Shown one piece after another: positions 55,085-64,000 of a stretch of 64,000 bases of DNA. Source of the DNA: Solen grandis (Eukaryota; Mollusca; Bivalvia; Adapedonta; Solenidae); contig CM037778.1 of the NCBI GenBank assembly GCA_021229015.1, forward strand, positions 83,574,395 to 83,638,394, read 5' to 3'. Made by a program: the position numbers and the translations under genes. Under the pieces are notes generated by a model that did not search any database, was not told where the DNA came from, and saw nothing but the letters and a program-made list of their open reading frames with translations. Each line of letters begins with the position of its first letter. Position 1 is the first letter of the stretch.

Positions 55085-56844
55085 ACACCACATAAATAGG
55101 TCTTATTTAGTATTGCAGTAGTTCGTACAAAACCTAATTAAGAGGCGCAAATATCAAACCAATATAGGTGGTGATATATATATTTTATATATACGCCACA
55201 TAAATAGGTCTTATTTAGTACTGCATTTAAATCGGGTTTCTTCAGAAATTATGGTCAATTCATTTACCAAAATCTTTTATCTATCATATTTAGTATTGTT
55301 TTTAAACGAAATCATATGCTTTCAATGTCAACACAACAATAATTGTTTTCGGAGATGTTAACCGAAAAAAAAACGCAATCATCCAATTCAATCTTAAATT
55401 TCTGCATAAACTAAGGACAATAAAAAAATATTTTTTCGAGTTAATTTTCCTTTTTTTTGCTATATTGAATGATGCACACTTTTAGTAATGGACAATCATC
55501 TCTAAAATTAAAAACATTTGTGATTGGAAAATGTGGGGCGAATATATATATTCAGCTCACATTCGTATATGCCATTTAAATTCAGTTTTTATACAAATAT
55601 TAATAACTCACACTTAACATTAAAATGTGAAAACAAAATTGGGTTTAATGATTATATTATGAACGATGTAATTCAGTCTTGCAAGATTGCACAAAACATA
55701 AAAATGGGATGGGCTTATATCAAACCAGTTTATGTGGTGTTATATATTTAATATATATACACCACATAAATAGGTCTTATTTAGTATTGCATTTAAATCG
55801 ATTATCTTATTAAATTATGCTCAAATCATTTTTCAAAAATGTATTTGTCTTATTTAGTATTATATTTGAAAGAAACCATATCCTTGCAAAGTCAACACAA
55901 AAATAAATATTTTCCGAGTTGTTTACCGACAGAAAAAATGCAATCTTCCAATTTAATCTTAAATTTCTGTAAAAACTAAGGACAATAAAATGTACGCTAT
56001 TCCATTTTTTCACGGTTGCTATATTGAATGATGCACACTCACCTTGCACTAAGTATTGTACAAATATCTCTAATATTAAAAACGTTTGTGATCTGAAAAA
56101 GTGGGGCGTTATATATTTTCAGCTCACATTCGTATATCCAAATTTAATTTCTGTTTTTAGACAAACATAAACAATTCACACTAAACATTAAAATGTGGAC
56201 AATTTATTTGGTTTAAGGACTTTATTATGAGCGATATAATTCAGTTTGAAGATCGCACAAAACCTAAAAAGGGGTTTTATGTGGTGTTATATATTTAATA
56301 TATGCGTCACATAAATAGGTCTTATTTAGTATTGTATTTAAAGAAATTATGCTCAAATCAATTTTCCAAAATCTCTATTTATCTTATTTAGTATTGCATT
56401 TAAAGGAAATCATATTTTTGCAATGTCAGCACATCAATAAATGTTTTTCGAGATGTAAATCGAAAAAAAATGCAATCATCCAATTTAATCTTAAATGTAG
56501 CAAAAACTAAGGACAATAAAATGTCCACTATTCCATTTTTTTTTTACGGTTGCTATTTTGAATGATGCACACTCACCTTGCACTAAGTAATGTACAATTA
56601 TCTCTAATATTAAAAACATCTGTGATGTGAAAATGTGGGGCGTATATATATTTTTAGCTCACATTCGTATATCTAAATTAAATTTCAGTCTTTACACAAA
56701 TATAAACAATTCACACTAAACATTAAAATGTGAACAAAATTATTTGGTTTAAGCAATTTAATATGAGCGATGTAATTCAGTCTTGCAAGATTGCACAAAA
56801 CATAAAAATGGGGTGGGCTTATATCAAACCAGTTTTTGTGGTGT
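55085..56844 (+). mobile_element. Tandem array of AT-rich elements with 12-bp TIRs (units A-D)
   Basis: Each unit begins AYRCCACATAAATAGGTC and ends near TTTATGTGGTGT, so ACACCACATAAA and its inverse bound it. Units: 55085-55173 (internally deleted), 55193-55740, 55759-56287, 56302-56844. Between units is TATATATTTAATATATA. Full units share 'ttatttagtattgcatttaaa', 'gcaatgtcaacacaacaata', 'ggacaataaaatgt', 'gaatgatgcacactcacctt', 'aaaatgtggggcgtatatat' and 'gcgatgtaattcagtcttgc'. Non-coding; AT-rich flanks hide any target duplication. Confidence 0.8.
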
Positions 56845-57998
56845 TACAGTGGTACTATCGTATCAATTGTCAAAAATAGCGTATATCGTTCGTATCGCAT
56901 CGTATCGCATCGTATACTCAATCGCATCGTAACGTATCGTATCATATCACGTCCAATCGTTTTAGGCATAATGAACGGGATCGTATAGCAATGGTATATC
57001 GTAAATCGTATATCGCGCATCACATAACGTGTATCGTATCGAATCACTCTAAGATTTTGGTCAGTTTAAGTTTCGGGACACTCACTTTTTTATTTATTAT
57101 TTATCTTTTTTTTTTTCTTAAGAAGATAATTATTCTTCATGTCTCTAAATTTTGCCTATGTGTATTAATTATGTATCATAATAATATCATTTAAAATATT
57201 ATTATTATTTATTTAATTATAGTAACATTTTTTTTACTTTTTATGTACCGGTATATTCATGTGTAGTGGCCTACGTGACTTTCTGCAGCAGACGCCGTGC
57301 GTCGTTAAGCAATTTAAAGCACGTGTGAAAATGATGTATACGAAAGCATTATATCGCTGGGCTACATATATGTCTATATGTTTACTTGACTTGTTAGATC
57401 AACATTTTCTTGATGAACATATCTGAAACTAACAAATTAAATCTGACCTAATTATTCATGATCAAACTCCGATTTCGTCCAAGGTGTTGCTTCCGTGGAA
57501 TAACTTATTTTCCGGGACATTTTTTATGCAGTGTTCGCAACTTACGCATATAGAGCGGTGTCGGGTATTTCCGGATATCGGCTATTCTCGGATACTGCTG
57601 CATTTTTTCGCTAAATTGTAAAGATATTCATATTAGTGCATGTCCATGTAACTTGAATCCCCCGTTCCGTCTTTTGATATTTACAAACCGTGTACATTTA
57701 AACCTTAGGGAGAAATATATATATTCGAAATGTATGTATATTAAACTACGTCCTGTTACATTGTGTAGTAAGAGAGGTGCTTAGAATTGATTTTTTCTAC
57801 CACGAGTAATTGTGTTGATATCTTTGTGCAGAATAGACATAAATTGTGACAAAATGTGGTTGCAATGCGTCATATGCTTTCAAAAAGTGGGAAGGCTGTG
57901 TTACTGATATACAAAGATATGCGATATACCCGACTGAAAATTACGTATGTCGGGTCTACCGGATACCTGTGCAAATAAGATATAAGTTAACAAAATAT

Positions 57999-58041
57999 AA
58001 CAGACAGACAGACAGACAGACAGGCAGGCAGGCAGGCAGGC

Positions 58042-58080
<39 letters not shown>

Positions 58081-58092
58081 TAGATAGATAGA
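57999..58092. repeat. (CAGA)n/(CAGG)n microsatellite
   Basis: About 20 tetranucleotide units in blocks (ACAG, GCAG, ACAG, then ATAG). The open frame with GRQTDRQTD is a repeat artefact. Confidence 0.9.
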
Positions 58093-58214
58093 AGGAGAAA
58101 ATATACATCAACTCTTATTTTCGTTGATATATGTAATATTTAGTATTTTCTGACATAGGAAGTAACTTGGTCTATATGACAAATATAAACGTACATGGGA
58201 TTAATTATGATGAC

Positions 58215-58245
58215 CCCCCCCCCCCCCCCTCTCTCTCTCTCTTTG
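58215..58245. repeat. C-run and (CT)n
   Basis: About 15 C followed by (CT)n inside the foldback core. Another C-run lies at 59233-59247. Confidence 0.85.
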
Positions 58246-58589
58246 TATGCCTATATACAGGGAGAGATTGAGAAAGAGAGAGCGAGAGTAAAAGGGAGTG
58301 AAAGTCTATGAATACCTGAGCAAATATACAATCAAAACATAAACCAAAAAAGGATACAAGCATATAATTTAAATAAAAACAATCCCATTTTCTCAAAACT
58401 CATGAACCTTTACCTTCGCTAAGCTGTAGGTGTCCGGAATAACCCGAAACCACTCTGCCTACATTGTAGTTCTAATGTGCACTTTTTTATTTCCTACCTT
58501 ATTTAGCCTCCTCTCTCTATCCACACTTGCAAACAATAAAATGAAAAAATCCTAATTTGCACAGAACATAATCTCTCTCTCTCATCAGT

Positions 58590-58870
58590 TCGAATAAGCA
58601 ATATAATATCGGGAGGTCTTGGATCCGAATCCCAACCAGGGCACATTCCTCCGGTGATCGCGTCAAACCAAAGACGTATACAATTTGTACAAGATTCGTC
58701 CTTGTCATGCACTCAGCAAATTTGGGTTGCTATGGGAACTTTGAGAACTCAGTACTGGTTATCCCGTGTATCGGTGCTATTCCCCGGACACTTAAAAGAA
58801 CTTATCGCGAAATAAGCTGGGGTATCGAACCCGGGCTCCCTTGTATCCAACCACTGTCTTTTCCGGTGTC
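58590..58870. repeat. tRNA-like SINE-head fragments in the foldback core
   Basis: 'ttggatccgaatcccaacca' and 'ggggtatcgaacccgggctc' are B-box-like in reverse orientation. No full SINE can be outlined. Confidence 0.3.
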
Positions 58871-61150
58871 TTTTCAAAAACAACAACAACAAACAGGACC
58901 CCATTCATGTTGCCATTATAATCAGAATATGAATGCTAGCCATTACAATAGAAGATTAACATAGTGCATTTGAAAATAAAGGCATGCGTTATCCGTGAAA
59001 ACACAAGTTCACTACATGATAAAAGTTAAATGGAGAAAAATCTCTAAATTCCATATTGTTACATATGCATAGTTCGCTAAAAATATATCTTTGATTGATT
59101 TTTACGTCTCTGTACATTTATGCATGTATGTGTATTTCATAACACCAGACACGTGCCATACCCTTTTATCAGCGGGCACATCACGTGTTTATTTTGACCG
59201 GATATGTGTATCGCCGGTACCGGTTTACCGTCCCCCCCCCCCCCCCACAAAACCGAGGGAGGTACATCGACGTTATTACCGGTACTAGTCAACATAACGA
59301 AAAACATTAAAGATGGTCGAAGGCCTATCGTAAAAACATTATCACAGAAAGAACCAGGTTAAGTAGTGTCACTGGGTAGCTTTGTCAGAAACTGGTCCTC
59401 TATTATAATTAATATTATACAATAAATTACAATTACAAGTAACTATGTGTATATACATACATACACTAAAGGGCTCATGTGTAAATAAACTGTACCGACT
59501 ATATTAACACCGTCTGACACTGCCGCCTACGCGTTTTAAGTGTATATATTCAAAACAATGCGAGTGTACATTATGTCAGGAAATTCAAATTCTTCATCCT
59601 ACTAAGGAGTGCTCCGAAGACAACGGAGGAATCTACCAGACAACAATAACATGACTACAATTTTCTGCCATTAATTAATTTCATTCGTATCTTTCTTTTT
59701 ATTTTGTACACAACATACCATTAAATTATTTAAAAAAAATAAAATATGCATCATAGAAATATGATATTCCAAAGAGGAAGACATTCTATCAGTATGTTTC
59801 CATACCGAATCTCGTTGATGATGATATTAACAGTAAAACGTTTTTTTTTTGTTTTTTGGTTGTTGTTGTTTGTTTTGTTTTGTTTTGTTTTTGGTTCTTT
59901 AACAACTAAAGGACTAACGGACTTTTTTATTTAAAAAAAAAGTATATAGTAATCACATGCGAGTAAGTATTCTTGATTGATAAAACAAATAAAAATATTT
60001 TGATTGTTAAAAAAGCGAGTAAAACATAGCGATTTAGCGAATATAGTCATTTTATAGGAACACATAATTTGTACTTATGGTTGAAAGCATGGGACCACTT
60101 TCAAAGTTGTTTGCAGATTAATTAGATTTTCAGCTATCTTCTTCGGAGAAAAATGGATTGGAGGTTAAACGTCACACAAGAAATAGAAACTAATTTGTTT
60201 TGTAAGTACGTTTACAATTTCTTAGCTTGTTTTATTTCGCTCATGCTTTTCCCCTGTATATATGTCAATCTAGCAATTTAATTTTTATATCAAACTTTAT
60301 GGGCGTGGACAAATCAGCGCAAAGATTTGCGCGAGTGCTAGACGATGTCCGTAAGTTTGCATTATTTAATTATTTCCTGCACGGAATTGAAGTTCATAAT
60401 TTTTTCAAGGACCTGTTCAATAAAGGGAACAGGACAAAATCACACCCCCAAAACTTAAACAAAAAAAAATGAAAAAAATGACGTTTACATTTGAAAAAAG
60501 TTGTTGTTATTTTCAAAATAGACACTCAGATCATCCGAGTCCCTGATTAAAATTAAGATTGATTAATACATATATTTTAATCATTTAGACAGATACTTAA
60601 TATATAGTGGGACGACAATAAAAAACGCCTGTGCAATTTTCAAAGCGTACGGAAGATTTATATATGATACTTTCTTAATACTTTAAATATCATCTGTGGA
60701 TTTATGTAAAACTTGATAATCATATTTCCCCGATGATTTTGTGTTAATTAACAATTCTTGCGAACACGTGATACATTTGTAAAGAACTAGATATCGGTAA
60801 ACTACTGTTATCATTTTTATATTGTGATTGCTGTCATTATGATACTGAAATAAACAATACAATGTATATATATTTATAAATCATTTTCATTAAAATAAAT
60901 CGTTCTCTCATTACATGTGCTAAACGATGGTCTCCTCTACAAAGTGAGACGACAGAGTATGTCGCTTTTTCAGGGGATCGATATACAGTGTGCCCCCATT
61001 TCCTGTAGCTCGCTATGTTTATTTCGGTCGTTTATTTCAGATTACACATGGTTAACCAATTATACGTGACGGTAAATATTGTTAACACATAATGGTTTTG
61101 CATATTGCTTAACCTGTAGTCAAATTAAGATTACAGATATTATAATAATG
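58871..61150. other. Foldback core, no gene seen
   Basis: AT-rich. Frames at 59091-59288, 59746-59934 and 60227-60472 contain simple-sequence stretches or no domain. Nothing resembles a transposase. Confidence 0.5.
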
Positions 61151-61389
61151 TCATGTAAACCGTGCTTACCGTGTATCGCATATCGCATAACGTAAATCGC
61201 AGATCGTGGACCGCATATTGTATGGTATCAGATTAAAAACGCATCGCATCGTAACGTATTGATTCGCACAGGTGAATCAAACCTGCTATCGCAGATCGTA
61301 TATCGCATATCGTTCGTATTTCAATCGTATATCAATCGTATTTTTTGACAATTGATACGATAGCACCACTGTATATATGTAATATATAT

Positions 61390-62060
61390 ACGCCACATAA
61401 ATAGGTCTTATTTAAAATTTATTTAAAGGAAATTTTTCATCAATAGATGTTTTCCAAGATGTTAACCGTAAAAAATGCAATCATCCAATTTAATCTTAAA
61501 TTTCTGCAAAAACTAAGGACAATAAAATGTACACTATTCTATTTTTTTCACGGTTGATATATTGAAAGATGCACGTTCAGCTTGCACTTAGTAATGTACA
61601 ATTATCTCTAATATTAAAAACATCTGTGATGTGAAAATGTGGGGCGTATAAATATTTTCAGCTCACATTCCTATATCCAAATTTAATTTCAGTTTTTACA
61701 CTAACATAAACAATTCACACTAAACATTAAAATGTAGACAAATTTATTTGGTTTAAGGATTTTATTATGAGCGATGTAATTCAGTCTTGTAAGATTGCAC
61801 AATGCCTAAAAATGGGTTGGACTAATATCAAATCAGTTTATGTGGTGTTATATATTTAATATATTTACGCCACATAAATAGGTCTCATTTAGTATTGCAT
61901 TTAAATCGGTTTTCTTAAGAAATTATGCTCAAATCATTTTCCAAAATCTGTATCTATCTTATTTAGTATTTTATTTAAAAGAAACCTTTTTCTTGCAAAG
62001 TCAACACAACAAGGATATTATTATGAGCGATGTAATTCAGTCTTGCAAGATCGCACAAAA
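61390..62060 (+). mobile_element. AT-rich TIR array, units E and F
   Basis: Unit E 61390-61848 is nearly full; unit F starts at 61867 and breaks at about 62060 in 'gcacaaaacctatgtataag'. Same motifs and ends as units A-D. Confidence 0.8.
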
Positions 62061-62064
62061 CCTA

Positions 62065-62470
62065 TGTATAAGTTCAAGGTCAAGGTCCCACTTGAAGGTC
62101 ACATGTCATACTGTTATAATGTTAGAATATTTTGTGTCCGCTCTATATCTTTAGAACATCTAGAATAAATCATGATTATTTGACAGAATGTTAACAATAT
62201 GTTAACAGGATGTGGAGAGCGTTGGTTTCGGATGTATTGGTTCAAGGTCAAGGTTGCACTTAAAGATTGTTAGCAATTTCTTGTCCACTCATATTTGTCA
62301 TACTGTTATAATGTTAGAATATTTTGTGTCCGCTCTGTATCTCTTGAATCTCTCATGCAGATTTAAACTTTTTGCCAGAAATGGCAACCATACTGAAATG
62401 AAGTGCAGAACAAGTGCAAGTGTCAGCTTTATTGGGTCAAGGTCACAGTATGAAGCAACATGACATATTT
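62065..62470 (+). repeat. Two-unit tandem repeat with TTCAAGGTCAAGGT
   Basis: Units of about 190 bp share 'ttcaaggtcaaggt', 'cacttgaaggtcacatgtcatactgttataatgttagaatattttgtgtccgctct'. The frame at 62212-62463 is not believable. Confidence 0.7.
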
Positions 62471-62719
62471 ATATAATGCGAAAATATTTCATGTTTGTTT
62501 ATTTGTCCCCTACAGATGTTTACACAAGAGGGAACTGTAAGTTTGACCTCCTTCCTTCTGTCTATCCGATCATCCAACTGTCAGATCAAAATTCTGGTGG
62601 AGATGGTAATGAAATAAGTCAAAATGTGCATAACCGTTAGATGTCTTGTGTTTTGCAAGAAACAACAGACTGGTTTAATTTTAAAAAGTGCTTATCCATT
62701 TGTCAAAGGTAGTTCAATT
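62471..62719. other. Possible AAGAGGG-type element end
   Basis: 'tttacacaagagggaactgtaagtttgacctcc' near 62520 resembles the start of the AACAAGAGGG family and may mark a truncated copy. Confidence 0.3.
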
Positions 62720-62764
62720 TCATTACCTTTCTTAGGGCATATATTGCCCTCTCACAACGAAGCT

Positions 62765-64000
62765 CTTGTTCCACGGTTGATTTAATGAATGATGCAAATT
62801 CAATATCGCTCTTAGAGATGTACAATTATCTCTAATATTACATTTATATTTTGAAAATGTGGGACGTATATATATTTTCTGCAAATACATTCGGTAAATT
62901 CGGTAAATGCAGTATGTGATTTCTGGCTTAATTCATAGGTTTTGTTTAATTATCTTATGAAATATAAACTCAATTCCTATGACATATATAGCAAATACAC
63001 AAACTGATATTTGATTAATGTATATCCAGGAGACAGATGCAAGGTGGTAGCCGAAGGCCACACGGTAAACCAGAAGCTAATGTATGACTAAAAATTCCGA
63101 TATTTATTATATAGAAGTTAAAAATAACATTTACAACTCACACTAAACATTAAAATTTTTTAAGGTTAAAAAACCTAAAATAGGGGTGTGCTTATATCAA
63201 ACCTATATATGTGGTGTTATATATAATATATATACACAACATAATTGGTCTTATTTAGTATTGCATTTAAATCGGTTTTGTTAATTTGTATTTAAAAATA
63301 TCCTATCTTGCAATGTCACAACACAACAATGAATTTGTTCCGAGATGTAAACCGAAAGTAAACATGCAATAATCAAATTTGATCTTTAATTTATGCCAAA
63401 AATAGGACAATAAAATGTGCACGATTCATTTTTATTCATGTTTGTATAATGAATGATGCTCATTAATATCGCACTTAGTGATGTACAATTATCTCTAACA
63501 TTAAAAAAAAACATTTGTTTTTAGAAAATGTGCAGCGTATATATATTTTCTGCGAATATGTATATTTCACTCCCGCAAATCGATAAATGCAGTGTGTGAT
63601 TTCTGTCTTAATTTATAGGTAATGCTTAATTACCATAGGAAATAAAGACTCAATGCCAATGACGGATATAGCCAGTATATTATATACAATGTAAATAAAT
63701 GTCACTTAATAGTATGCAACAGATCTATTCGTTCGTTAATAAACAACCCAAATTGAAATTAAGTCAATGCTTATCCAGGAGATACATGTAGATGCAAAGT
63801 GGTAGCCGATGGCCACGGTACATCAGAAGCAAGACTAGGTAATAAATCTAATGGCTAGAATTCAAATACTTATAGAGCAGCAGTTAACAATAACATTTAA
63901 AAGTATTTACATATCAGCTCACGCACATTTACCAAAATTTAATTTAAGTGTTTACACAAACATTAACAACTCATACTAAACATTTAAATGTGTACAAATT
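62765..64000 (+). mobile_element. AT-rich TIR array, long-type units G and H
   Basis: Unit G ends TATGTGGTGT at 63217; unit H starts ACACAACATAATTGG at 63234 and runs past the window. These carry an extra block absent from units A-E ('gcagtatgtgatttctggctta', 'atgacggatatagc', 'gtggtagccgaaggccac'), as does 31800-32330. Confidence 0.75.

Larger units (their letters stand above)
56847..61371. mobile_element. 4.5-kb foldback element, CAGTGGTRCTATCGTATC ends, TA duplication
   Basis: The left tip CAGTGGTACTATCGTATCAA and the inverse of the right tip agree over about 30 bp (one difference), continuing TTGTCAAAAA. TA lies on both sides (56845-56846 and 61372-61373), exactly inside the TATATA linker that follows a unit of the surrounding array. 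Arms of about 200 bp at each end are degenerate repeats of CGTATCGCATATCGT-type decamers. CAGT at the tip plus TA duplication fits a non-autonomous Tc1/mariner-type element. The 4-kb core has microsatellites and no transposase. Confidence 0.85.

Noticed and set aside
57846..58091. 81-codon frame with Gln-Thr-Asp-Arg repeats
   Set aside because: Its C-terminal half is a (CAGA)n microsatellite; the rest has no domain.

Overview
This is eukaryotic nuclear DNA, AT-rich and dense in repeats, from an assembled scaffold with two 100-base N gaps (18765-18864 and 44145-44244). The gene families (a nucleotide-binding/TPR protein, an SLC6 transporter), tRNA-derived SINEs with TCAAG or AACC-type tails, and tandem-repeat elements ending in GAGCTAAAAA suggest a mollusc, most likely a bivalve. 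This is an inference from repeat style, not a database match.

The one apparently intact gene lies on the minus strand at 6312-15388. I could join seven exons by splice sites: 15388-14533, 12546-12334, 10383-10156, 9467-9355, 8147-7990, 7546-7440 and 7105-6312. Phases agree at all six junctions, and the total of 2469 nt gives 822 residues plus a stop. The product is a STAND/NB-ARC-type NTPase with C-terminal TPRs. It resembles animal NLR-like and nephrocystin-like proteins, but has no N-terminal effector domain and carries an eight-cysteine insertion between Walker A and Walker B.

The other coding sequence is broken or partial. 27231-28715 is a pogo/Jerky-type DDE gene with a host-like first exon, now a pseudogene. 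29189-31712 is a minus-strand Ty3/Gypsy remnant with one LTR. Two copies of the first coding exon of an SLC6 transporter lie at 44809 (broken by a 14-bp deletion) and 52582 (open), inside an 8-kb segmental duplication whose distal part is inverted. LINE fragments lie near 3127, 9560 and 23726.

Most of the rest is mobile DNA whose ends can be read directly. Three elements share a terminal motif TAYGGAR. Two of these (15668-17898 and 41377-43296) have perfect 6-bp target duplications; the third is 49230-51288. Two of the three are foldback elements whose arms are arrays of short repeats. A 4.5-kb foldback element with a TA target duplication (56847-61371) interrupts an array of AT-rich units with 12-bp terminal inverted repeats (55.0-64.0 kb). 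At 40.0-43.6 kb a SINE is split by a GGC-ended element with a TAA target duplication, which is itself split by a TAYGGAR foldback element. Tandem repeats carrying TGACGTCA and TCAAGGTCA motifs fill 34.5-39.1 kb, and TCAAGGTCA repeats recur at 46.7-47.2 kb.
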